Origin: an uncultured Acetobacter sp.
Lineage (GTDB): Bacteria > Pseudomonadota > Alphaproteobacteria > Acetobacterales > Acetobacteraceae
Reading direction: 5' to 3'
Length of the DNA: 5,573 nt
Assembly (NCBI RefSeq): GCF_937875265.1
Contig: NZ_CALLXM010000137.1
Coordinates: 1-5,573 of the forward strand
Shown here: piece after piece, positions 1 through 4,569 of the stretch
Layout: every line of letters begins with the position of its first letter
Position numbering within the stretch: position 1 is the first letter of the stretch
Notes under the pieces: model-generated
What the model was told of the DNA's origin: nothing
The model's input: only the letters and a program-made list of their open reading frames with translations
The model's database searches: none
Translations under genes and position numbers: made by a program

Positions 1-103
1 GATTCACAGGCATTTGGGACGATGGGCCTGTAAGTAATCAATTTTTCTGCCTGAGTGTTACCAACCAAGAAGGATGGAACTTACCGACAGGTAGTGAGTG
101 ACC

Positions 104-137
104 GGGATTATGTGGGACGATCCGGGATCTGACGGGA
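104..137 (+). repeat. Four GGGA words at exact 10-bp spacing
   Basis: GGGA occurs at 104, 114, 124 and 134, so all four lie on one face of the helix. The second sits inside GGGACGAT, which also occurs at 16-23. Helically phased short words are typical of recombinase or transposase binding arrays. A role in phage-end binding is inference. Confidence 0.45.
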
Positions 138-263
138 CAAAATGTGGCGGACGAAAGCCATTTGTGCCGGTATCTGAAAAATTCTGAGCTGCCGAAATGC
201 CCCGGTCTCTTTGGATGGAAATTTTCGACAAGTCTGCGGCAATGCCTGTTTCGGCCATTTGAT

Positions 264-299
264 TTGGAACCCATCGTATTTTTATACAATGAGTTCCAA
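264..299. repeat. 36-bp imperfect hairpin
   Basis: The arms TTGGAAC (264-270) and GTTCCAA (293-299) pair perfectly. The pairing continues inward with two single mismatches to GTAT/ATAC around a TTTT loop (280-283), giving 14 of 16 pairs. It lies just beyond the stop codon of the leftward membrane-protein gene, so it could end that transcript. It has no following U-run on either strand, so it is not a classical intrinsic terminator. Confidence 0.5.
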
Positions 300-303
300 G
301 ACC

Positions 304-324
304 CTTTTAAGAGCCTCTTAAAAG
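304..324. repeat. Perfect palindrome of CTCTTAAAAG
   Basis: CTTTTAAGAG (304-313) and CTCTTAAAAG (315-324) are perfect inverted copies around a single central C. The core GCCTCTTAA recurs inverted at 343-351 and again upstream of the Mor-like gene (3251-3259). A one-base centre suits a dimeric protein-binding site better than an RNA hairpin. The palindrome contains the stop codon of the minus-strand gene. Confidence 0.6.
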
Positions 325-878
325 CTGTTTCTGGGGATCTTATTAAGAGGCAGGAATTGCTTTTCCTGCGACCAGTCGCGTTTGCGGCTTGATAGAATGT
401 CTTCATCCACCGGCTGGCCGCATAACCATAGAGGCAACGGCATCTCCATAATTGCGCCCGGCTTCGATCCGCCAGACAGGCCCATTTCCATATGGCCGCC
501 CCATTGTGGGTCTCTTAAGCCTTGAGGAAGGCCTTTGAGGCTGTCTGGAGCCAAATCCAGCTCCACATCCAAATGAGCTGACGTTCCTTCCCAGCCGTTT
601 GGATAATAGTCCACCGTTAGGTTTTCTCCGTGCGCGGCATATTTCGGTATATTCGGGCAAGCCTGCAAAAGAGCTGCAATAGCTCTTTTGGCACCATCCA
701 GTTTTTGTGGTGGTATCCCACGGAATTGGGCTTTTTCCAGCATATCTTGCCGTGGAGCTGTGTCTGGCTGCTGTGGATTATCCTGGGCGATAAATAATAA
801 CACTCCCAAAAATAGACCAGAACACAGAATAATACTTACAAATGCAGTTTTTCCATATGTCTGTTTTTTATCAGCCAT
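318..878 (-). CDS. Small membrane-anchored protein of unknown function
   Basis: This is a 186-residue protein that I do not recognise. It has a short basic cytoplasmic N-terminus (MADKKQTYGK), one hydrophobic helix at about residues 11-31 and an extracytoplasmic domain of about 150 residues. Two cysteines (74 and 153) in that domain could form a disulfide. The segment with GENLTVDYYPNGWEGTSAHL looks like beta-strands. There is no lipobox: Cys19 is preceded by Leu. ATG at 878 is chosen because AGGG lies upstream; a TTG at 896 in the same frame is an alternative. The gene starts 24 bases after the repressor stop on the same strand, so the two are probably one transcript expressed in the lysogen. 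That position suggests lysogenic conversion or superinfection exclusion, which is inference. The basic C-terminal tail after about residue 162 overlaps repeat sequence and may be a late extension. Confidence 0.7.
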   Translation of the reverse strand: MADKKQTYGKTAFVSIILCSGLFLGVLLFIAQDNPQQPDTAPRQDMLEKAQFRGIPPQKLDGAKRAIAALLQACPNIPKYAAHGENLTVDYYPNGWEGTSAHLDVELDLAPDSLKGLPQGLRDPQWGGHMEMGLSGGSKPGAIMEMPLPLWLCGQPVDEDILSSRKRDWSQEKQFLPLNKIPRNSF

Positions 879-902
879 TTCTAGGATAACCCTCAAAAGA
901 CA

Positions 903-1613
903 TTAAGACATTGCCTGCAATCTATAGGCTACACGCCCTATTACTGTAATTGTGTCGTTTCCGTCAGCTTCTCCCCACCGGAAACGGCTGATGTCTGCCT
1001 CTTGTGGCGGGTAACGGTCATTGTCTGAAATGATCATGACCGTGCCCGATGCCGTAGGAGACAACCTCTTCACCATCAGCTGGCCATTCACGACGAACAC
1101 GGTCACCCCACCCAAGAGCGTGGTGGGAGCTGTATTCAGGATAAGGCGGTCACCAGATTTAAGAGTCGGCTCCATGCTGTCGCCTGCGACGCGGAGCATA
1201 ATTGTATGATGCGGCAACAGTCCCAGGTCTTCTAAGAAGCACCGAGAAATAAAGACTTTCCGTGGTTCAGGGCGGTCATGCCCATAGCGACCAAAGCCTG
1301 CGCTTGCCTCGGCTTCTTCATAGTAAGCCACACCAACCCCGTCAGCGCTTGCATGATGCATGTCCACATCTGAGCGGGTCCCGAACAACAGCCATTGCGG
1401 ATCGACCCCGCATATCTCCGCTAAGTGAATGGCCGTGCTGACCTTCATCTCATGGCCTTTGAGGTAGCGGTTAAGAGAGTTGCTAGAGAATCCACTTTTC
1501 TCCAGGACCGTTGAGTATCCACCCCCGCTTTTAACTGCTTCACGGACACGAGCGGCGAATTCTGTCTCTTGTCGGTTAGAAGTGTTTTCTGACAAATCAA
1601 AAATCTCCGCCAT
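903..1613 (-). CDS. CI/LexA-type self-cleaving phage repressor
   Basis: This 236-residue lysogeny repressor has an N-terminal XRE-like helix-turn-helix (about residues 15-78, including SGFSSNSLNRYLKG and the typical VDPQWLLFG end). A linker follows, then a C-terminal S24/LexA peptidase domain (about 118-234). The key residues are visible: Ala105-Gly106 in EASAGFG as the likely self-cleavage site, Ser146 in GDSMEPTL as nucleophile and Lys182 in QLMVKRL as general base. It should therefore be inactivated by RecA filaments after DNA damage. Mu's own c repressor lacks this peptidase, but many Mu-like phages use an S24 type. ATG at 1613 begins the recognisable protein; no good Shine-Dalgarno precedes it, and an in-frame TTG at 1664 would add 17 poorly protein-like residues. 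It is divergent from the ner-like gene and cotranscribed with the downstream membrane protein. Confidence 0.9.
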   Translation of the reverse strand: MAEIFDLSENTSNRQETEFAARVREAVKSGGGYSTVLEKSGFSSNSLNRYLKGHEMKVSTAIHLAEICGVDPQWLLFGTRSDVDMHHASADGVGVAYYEEAEASAGFGRYGHDRPEPRKVFISRCFLEDLGLLPHHTIMLRVAGDSMEPTLKSGDRLILNTAPTTLLGGVTVFVVNGQLMVKRLSPTASGTVMIISDNDRYPPQEADISRFRWGEADGNDTITVIGRVAYRLQAMS

Positions 1614-1633
1614 TTGCACAGAAAAAGGTGGGA

Positions 1634-1659
1634 GATAACGGCCATTTCTGAGCGTTATC
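1634..1659. promoter_or_regulatory. Candidate operator, 7-bp inverted repeat
   Basis: GATAACG (1634-1640) and CGTTATC (1653-1659) form a perfect inverted repeat with a 12-bp centre. It lies just upstream of the repressor start in the divergent control region. A dimeric repressor binding here would autoregulate its own gene. The assignment rests on position and symmetry only. Confidence 0.4.
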
Positions 1660-1663
1660 CACA
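1655..1663 (+). promoter_or_regulatory. Perfect DnaA-box word
   Basis: TTATCCACA matches the high-affinity DnaA box consensus exactly and overlaps the right arm of the inverted repeat at 1634-1659. A single box does not make an origin, and no AT-rich unwinding element or second good box is seen nearby. It could link early-gene control to host DnaA or be chance. Confidence 0.3.
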
Positions 1664-1703
1664 AAACTACCCCCAGATAAAACCGACAAGCGGCGATTTA
1701 TGG

Positions 1704-1732
1704 TTGCTAGGGAGATTTTTGTGTGTAATCTC
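1704..1732 (+). promoter_or_regulatory. Candidate early promoter for ner, with operator
   Basis: TTGCTA (1704-1709) and TAATCT (1726-1731) are 16 bp apart and could be a weak -35/-10 pair reading toward the ner-like gene. An inverted repeat, GAGATT (1712-1717) and AATCTC (1727-1732), covers the spacer and -10. That is where a repressor would block early transcription. The hexamer matches are modest, so the exact promoter is uncertain. Confidence 0.3.
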
Positions 1733-1782
1733 ACGTTGTTTCCTACGGAAGAAAAAACCGGGCGAAAGCTACGGTAAGGGGA

Positions 1783-1811
1783 CAAAAAAGAGGGGCAGCT
1801 GGCACTGCCCC
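1783..1811 (-). terminator. Intrinsic terminator on the minus strand
   Basis: GGGGCAG (1792-1798) and CTGCCCC (1805-1811) form a perfect 7-bp GC-rich stem with a six-base loop. Read on the minus strand the stem is followed directly by TCTTTTTTG, the U-run of an intrinsic terminator. On the plus strand there is no U-run, so it should not stop ner transcription, though the hairpin would sit just before the ner ribosome binding site. It would protect the repressor control region from leftward read-through. Confidence 0.65.
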
Positions 1812-1815
1812 GGTG

Positions 1816-1822
1816 AAGGAGG
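1816..1822 (+). promoter_or_regulatory. Strong Shine-Dalgarno that sets the ner start
   Basis: AAGGAGG ends five bases before ATG at 1828. This decides for that ATG rather than the in-frame GTG at 1813, which lies upstream of the Shine-Dalgarno. Confidence 0.8.
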
Positions 1823-1827
1823 CTAGT

Positions 1828-2133
1828 ATGGCACGAAAGCCATTAGGAATGCACGTGGAGGACATCAAATCGTCTCTCCGCAAGAAATGGGGCAGCCTGT
1901 CTGCGCTGTCCCGGCATTTGGGCAGAAACCCCAATGCAGTCACCCAAGCACTTGGAACCCCCGGATATTCTGTGCCGCTCGAACAAGCGATTGCAGACGA
2001 ACTTGGTCGTGAACCCCGCGATATTTGGCCGGATCGTTATCATATGGACGGAACTCCTGTTTCGTTTCGTGCTGAGAGAACCCCTACCGCGCTGACCGGT
2101 GGCGCACACCGTCAAGATGAGGTGGCAGCATGA
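1828..2133 (+). CDS. ner: Ner-like DNA-binding regulator
   Basis: This 101-residue protein matches the Ner/Nlp family of small winged or lambda-repressor-like DNA-binding proteins. The hallmarks are MHVEDIKSSLRKKWGSLSALSRHLG, given here in two pieces as MHVEDIKSSLRKK and GSLSALSRHLG, then NPNAVTQAL, the helix EQAIADELG and the family signature PRDIWPDRY at about residues 63-71. The last 30 residues are a low-complexity polar tail. In Mu, Ner is the first gene of the early operon and represses both the early promoter and the repressor promoter at the lytic switch; the same place and orientation here support that role. The gene has a strong ribosome binding site and its TGA overlaps the next ATG (ATGA), indicating translational coupling to the ParB-like stump. 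It appears complete. Confidence 0.85.
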   Translation: MARKPLGMHVEDIKSSLRKKWGSLSALSRHLGRNPNAVTQALGTPGYSVPLEQAIADELGREPRDIWPDRYHMDGTPVSFRAERTPTALTGGAHRQDEVAA

Positions 2134-2258
2134 ACATGTCTGTGCCTCAGCCGCTCTTAGCGGTGGTGTCTATCCCGCTGGCAGATATTGACGTTGGAGA
2201 GCGCCTGCGTGGTGTTGATGTCGATGCTGCTGCCGTTATTGCAGCCAGCATGGCATGA
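2130..2258 (+). pseudogene. N-terminal stump of a ParB-like nuclease-domain protein
   Basis: The reading frame is only 42 codons. The part VVSIPLADIDVGERLR, followed by VIAASMA, is the first strand and helix of the ParB/Spo0J N-terminal (ParBc) domain, where the usual text runs IPL..I....R..D...V..LA.SI. The catalytic GxxxR-type region and all the rest are gone. Such proteins occur between ner and the transposase gene in a number of alphaproteobacterial Mu-like phages (family knowledge from memory). The start overlaps the ner stop in the ATGA form normal for this operon. The frame ends in TGA at the very place where gemA begins (gemA ATG at 2255). I infer that a deletion removed the rest of this gene, transposase A and ATPase B. 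Confidence 0.65.
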
Positions 2259-2695
2259 CGCAGAAACGGACACCATCACGTAAGCCGCTGCGGCACGATA
2301 GCAACCGGGACGGCATGGTCCGCAAGTTGCATGTGGGGCGTAAACAGTTGGGTCTGGAGGACGCGGATTACCGCGCCCTCTTGCAGCGAGTGACGGGCAA
2401 GACCTCATCTACACAGTGCTCAGAAGGTGAGCTGGATCTGATCCTGAAGGAAATGAAGCGGGTTGGCTTCAAGACGTCTCGCCCCAGCGGGAAGCCATGG
2501 GTCCGCAAGGTCTATGCGCTGTGGGACGAAATGGGGCCTCTATTGCGCTCTGCTGGTACGCGTGAGGCGCTACGGGCCTATGTGATGCGGATGACCCGAG
2601 TAAGCGCGCCAGAGTTCCTGGACGAGCCTGCTGCCCGGAAAGTGATTGAAGGGCTGAAGGCGTGGAAGATACGATTAGAGAGCGGGGATGTCTGA
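2255..2695 (+). CDS. gemA: GemA / Mu gp16-like regulatory protein (DUF1018)
   Basis: This 146-residue protein has the clear signature of the Mu gp16 (GemA, DUF1018) family. RKLHVGRKQLGLEDADYRAL (residues 23-42) is followed by VTGK, a helix ending LKEMKRVGF (64-72), VRKVYALWDEMG (83-94) and a C-terminal half with APEFLDEPAARKVIEGLKAW. Mu GemA is an early protein reported to alter host gene expression and DNA supercoiling; its biochemical activity is not firmly known. The length is usual for the family and the C-terminus looks whole. ATG at 2255 overlaps the ParB stump. A second ATG at 2315, just before the conserved block, is possible, and neither has a strong Shine-Dalgarno. The weak start fits a gene that has lost its original upstream sequence. 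Its stop overlaps the start of the next small frame. Confidence 0.88.
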   Translation: MTQKRTPSRKPLRHDSNRDGMVRKLHVGRKQLGLEDADYRALLQRVTGKTSSTQCSEGELDLILKEMKRVGFKTSRPSGKPWVRKVYALWDEMGPLLRSAGTREALRAYVMRMTRVSAPEFLDEPAARKVIEGLKAWKIRLESGDV

Positions 2696-2744
2696 CCAGA
2701 AACTGCAAGACCGGTTGCAGAAGCTGCAGGCACTCTCAAAATAA
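2688..2744 (+). pseudogene. 18-codon stump of a small early gene, possibly DUF2786
   Basis: ATG at 2688 overlaps the gemA stop (ATGTCTGA), the spacing of a real operon gene, and GAGAG lies upstream. The peptide is MSDQKLQDRLQKLQALSK. A helix of the form KLQKLQALSK resembles the opening of DUF2786 proteins (K..KL.ALA), which are frequent early genes of phages, but 18 residues cannot prove it. The frame ends at TAA exactly where base composition shifts to the AT-rich island, so this looks like a gene cut by insertion or deletion. It could also be a genuine leader peptide. Confidence 0.35.
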
Positions 2745-2883
2745 TCAAATCCGACAGAAATCGTTCGGGAACTGAAAACATACCTGAAAATAAAAATACA
2801 ACATAATCAAAATTTTTTCCTAGAAATCGGAATTTCGTTCGCTACGCTGTAGTGGAATCAACTGCTAGATTAGGAGCAAAAAA
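2745..2883. other. AT-rich non-coding lead of the moron-like island
   Basis: The composition turns sharply AT-rich, with runs such as AATTTTTT. No gene is seen. CATAAT at 2802-2807 could serve as a -10 but has no convincing -35. TAGGAG at 2871-2876 is the ribosome binding site of the next gene. Confidence 0.4.
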
Positions 2884-3132
2884 TTGCTAATTTTCCCCGT
2901 ACTGTGTTGCTGTATGATAATTTTTCTTTGTGCCGTAATTTGGTTCAAAAGAAAAATCGACAGAATATTCCTCAAAAAAATCACTGGCGTGTTTTTTATT
3001 GTCGCCTGTAGCGCAGGAGTCAGCGCGTTGTCAGTTCCCTGGAAATCCCGAAAAATTTTCCTGCTGCTGCTGCTACTGAGCGCTAGTGTGGTTGTAGTGA
3101 GCCGAGTAAAATTGAGCTGCCAAAAAAAATAG
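2884..3132 (+). CDS. Small three-helix membrane protein, moron-like
   Basis: This 82-residue protein starts at TTG, seven bases after TAGGAG. Three hydrophobic stretches are visible: residues about 1-21 (rich in Cys, Ile and Phe), 33-51 and 58-73 (six Leu in a row, then VVVV). They are separated by the basic loops KRKIDRIFLKK and KSRK, with a basic tail ending CQKK. I do not recognise a family. Its AT-rich composition differs from both neighbours, and it has a terminator nine bases past its stop, so it looks like a separately acquired cassette. A holin is conceivable given size and helix count, and a lysozyme lies downstream, but the Mor gene and a terminator intervene. A superinfection-exclusion protein is equally possible. 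An ATG at 2914 is an alternative start that would remove half of the first helix. Confidence 0.55.
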   Translation: MLIFPVLCCCMIIFLCAVIWFKRKIDRIFLKKITGVFFIVACSAGVSALSVPWKSRKIFLLLLLLSASVVVVSRVKLSCQKK

Positions 3133-3140
3133 AAAACGCG

Positions 3141-3170
3141 AAAAACGCTGCCGAATAGGCGGCGTTTTTT
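3141..3170 (+). terminator. Strong intrinsic terminator
   Basis: AAAAACGCTGCC (3141-3152) and GGCGGCGTTTTT (3158-3169) form a 12-bp stem with one G-U pair and the loop GAATA, followed by a T-run. The matching A-run on the 5' side makes it potentially bidirectional. It closes the AT-rich membrane-protein cassette and separates it from the Mor-like gene. Confidence 0.88.
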
Positions 3171-3175
3171 ATGTG

Positions 3176-3205
3176 TTGGAAACACTGGTCAGAAAACGGT
3201 ATAGT
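3176..3205 (+). promoter_or_regulatory. Promoter for the Mor-like gene
   Basis: TTGGAA (3176-3181) and TATAGT (3200-3205) are separated by 18 bp and match sigma70-type hexamers at four and five of six positions. It lies directly after the terminator at 3141-3170, where a new promoter is needed. The predicted leader contains the two CTCTTAAA repeats. Confidence 0.5.
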
Positions 3206-3230
3206 AAAAAGATAGACAAAATCCAGGCCT

Positions 3231-3261
3231 CTCTTAAAAGTCTCTGAGTAGCCTCTTAAAG
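3231..3261 (+). repeat. Direct repeat CTCTTAAA, 22 bp apart
   Basis: CTCTTAAAAG (3231-3240) and CTCTTAAAG (3253-3261) start 22 bp apart, about two helical turns, between the putative promoter and the Mor-like start. The same word forms the palindrome at 304-324 and occurs inverted at 343-351. This suggests a shared regulator or an element-specific protein binding at both ends of the regulatory region. Confidence 0.45.
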
Positions 3262-3288
3262 TATCCCCCAAACCGAAAGGTGTGTGCA

Positions 3289-3663
3289 GTGCAGCCTCCA
3301 TCATCTATTGCCTGGCTGGTTGATGCGGTGGGCGAAAATGCTGCTCTGGAGTTTATTGACGGGAATGCTGGAAAACGGCTTAAAATCCCTCGCTCGGCAG
3401 AGAACTGCCAGCTGGCCGAAATATATGGTCTACCGTTAGCTCAGGCGCTGGTGGATACATATTACGGAAGTGACTATCAGGTGCCGCTCGTGCGGGCGTG
3501 GCGGGCTCATTTGCTGGCAGGGCGCGGGTGCAGTTCAAATGAGATTGCCACCAGGCTGGGCACTAGCTGGCGAAACGTCGGAAAACTGCTTGAAAAAGCA
3601 CCCGTTGATCGTGCAAAACGCCGAGCGTCTCATCCCGGACAGCTGGACATATTCAGCCTCTGA
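3289..3663 (+). CDS. mor: Mor-like middle/late transcription activator
   Basis: This 124-residue protein resembles the Mor/C activator family of Mu-like phages. The dimerisation part is at about 32-66 (KIPRSAENCQLAEIYGLPLA, then YYGSDYQVP with the conserved Gly/Val-Pro turn). A C-terminal helix-turn-helix runs from about 70 to 103 (CSSNEIATRLGTSWRNVGKL). Mu Mor is 129 residues, so the length fits. Mor is an early product that recruits RNA polymerase to a promoter lacking a -35. GTG at 3289 is preferred because GAAAGG ends eight bases before it, while GTG at 3280 overlaps that Shine-Dalgarno. In Mu, mor follows gemA immediately; here the AT-rich cassette and a terminator lie between, and mor has its own promoter. 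A second activator, C, is not seen; the lysozyme follows directly. Confidence 0.75.
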   Translation: MQPPSSIAWLVDAVGENAALEFIDGNAGKRLKIPRSAENCQLAEIYGLPLAQALVDTYYGSDYQVPLVRAWRAHLLAGRGCSSNEIATRLGTSWRNVGKLLEKAPVDRAKRRASHPGQLDIFSL

Positions 3664-3698
3664 TGGACTGGGGTCGAAGGTTTCCGTCCTGATATAAT
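3654..3698 (+). promoter_or_regulatory. Candidate Mor-dependent promoter of the lysozyme/head operon
   Basis: A perfect TATAAT (3693-3698) lies between the Mor-like gene and the lysozyme, and nothing resembles a -35 at the proper distance (GGGGTC). With a start near 3705, an imperfect dyad CAG...CTG at 3654-3670 falls at about -51 to -35. That is where Mu Mor binds at Pm. The promoter form is seen; its activation by this Mor is inference. Confidence 0.5.
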
Positions 3699-3724
3699 AC
3701 GCTGCCCCTTCCTATTTTGGTGGC

Positions 3725-4306
3725 ATGCGAAACAACCTTTCAACATCGCTGGATTTCACGATGGCCGCTGAGGGTGGCTATCAGTGCAACCGGGCTGACG
3801 ATGGCAACTGGAGCGGCGGTCGTGTTGGTCGTGGCAATCTGGCCGGGACTAAATATGGGATCTCTGCTGGCCTTATGGCGCTGGTCATGGGCTCCGTGTT
3901 GTCCGTCAATGCCAGCGTTATGCAGCGGCTAACTGCTGCGCAGGCCCGAGGCATTGCCACAGAGCGATTTTGGCAGGTCATGGAATGCAGCGTATTACCT
4001 GCTGGTGTTGACATCATGCTGTTTGACTTCGGTTTTAACAGCACGCCGGATCGAGCAGTCCGGCAGTTGCAGGCCACTGTTGGGGTTCAATTTCCAGACG
4101 GCACTATGGGGCCTGACACGCGGTTTAAGCTCGTGCATGCCAAGCCAGCAGATATCGCTCCCTCTATTTCTCATGAATACGCAGAGCAGTTGCAGGCATG
4201 GCTGGGTGTGCCCCCTGATGGACACATCGGTCCACGGACCTTGCAGGCTGCAGTTGAGCAGCAGGCGCACAATGCGATGCTCATTTATGCCTTGGCAAGC
4301 TGGTGA
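3725..4306 (+). CDS. GH108-type phage lysozyme (endolysin), probably 3'-truncated
   Basis: This 193-residue peptidoglycan hydrolase has the glycosyl hydrolase 108 start: Glu16 in EGGY is the expected catalytic acid, followed by the family insert DDGNWSGGRVGRGNLAGTKY and GIS (residues 25-47), then LTAAQARGIATERFW. The predicted peptidoglycan-binding part follows, with two similar units, AVRQLQATVGVQFPDGTMGP (111-130) and YAEQLQAWLGVPPDGHIGP (152-170). There is no signal peptide, so release would need a holin, and no certain one is present. The family normally ends with a tail of the type YR..F..GW..R; here the protein stops at NAMLIYALASW. That stop lies exactly at the join to the portal fragment, so about the last 30-40 residues seem deleted. 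The Shine-Dalgarno (TTGGTGG) is weak. The gene lies directly behind the candidate Mor-dependent promoter, matching the lys position in Mu. Confidence 0.8.
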   Translation: MRNNLSTSLDFTMAAEGGYQCNRADDGNWSGGRVGRGNLAGTKYGISAGLMALVMGSVLSVNASVMQRLTAAQARGIATERFWQVMECSVLPAGVDIMLFDFGFNSTPDRAVRQLQATVGVQFPDGTMGPDTRFKLVHAKPADIAPSISHEYAEQLQAWLGVPPDGHIGPRTLQAAVEQQAHNAMLIYALASW

Positions 4307-4569
4307 GCCTGCATGTGCAGGACAATGGCCCGCTCCTGATTGACATGATGACGCAGAGCACGGCACGCCACGCTAATTCGGCTTTGCAGAGCATGCAGGA
4401 TCAGGTTCGGGAGGAACTGGAGGCATCATCCTCTTTGCAGGATTTTGAAGATCGCCTGAGTGCTCTGGATCTGGACAGTGATGCCTTTGCAAAAGCCATG
4501 ACGGACGCCGTGCTGGTTATGGAGCTGGCTGGGCAGGCAGAGGTTCTGGAACAGATCCGTGGCGGATGA
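4303..4569 (+). pseudogene. C-terminal fragment of Mu gp29-like portal protein (DUF935)
   Basis: The 88-codon frame resembles the extreme C-terminus of DUF935 portal proteins: a run of helices with LIDMMTQSTARHANSALQSM, a segment LQDFEDRLSALDLDSD and the ending AMTDAVLVMELAGQAEV, where the family text is typically A..A...AELAGR.E. Full portals of this family are about 500 residues and form the dodecameric DNA gateway of the head, so more than 400 residues are missing. GTG at 4303 overlaps the lysozyme stop (GTGA), but it is probably a by-product of the deletion join rather than a true start, and the frame is open upstream inside lysozyme sequence. The next gene overlaps its end by 11 bases, the normal portal-F coupling in Mu-like phages, which supports the identification. 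Confidence 0.65.

Larger units (their letters stand above)
1..317. other. Left flank without a convincing gene
   Basis: All six frames are either short or composed of low-quality, non-protein-like sequence, and none has a good ribosome binding site. The stretch holds four phased GGGA words (104-137), a second copy of the word GGGACGAT (16-23 and 114-121), a 36-bp hairpin (264-299) and part of a palindrome (304-324). In a Mu-like phage the left end lies beyond the repressor on this side, so this may be the phage terminus and/or host flank. The exact boundary cannot be fixed because the right end and the target-site duplication are not in view. Confidence 0.5.

Noticed and set aside
38..406. 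Overlapping open frames on both strands in the left 400 bases
   Set aside because: They lack ribosome binding sites, look unlike folded proteins, and overlap each other. The fragment AEMPRSLWMEIFDKSAAM in the + frame from 191 looks protein-like but has a stop codon just before it and another at its end, so it is at most a decayed remnant.
1614..1664. Repressor start at TTG 1664, adding 17 residues
   Set aside because: The added residues fall in the operator/DnaA-box region, have no good ribosome binding site, and are not part of the helix-turn-helix.
3061..3085. CTG triplet run
   Set aside because: It simply encodes the leucine run of the third membrane helix of the small protein; it is short and not a stable tandem repeat.
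4303..4569. A free-standing 88-residue gene
   Set aside because: The sequence fits the end of a DUF935 portal, overlaps the F-like gene as portals do, and its GTG start lies at the deletion join.
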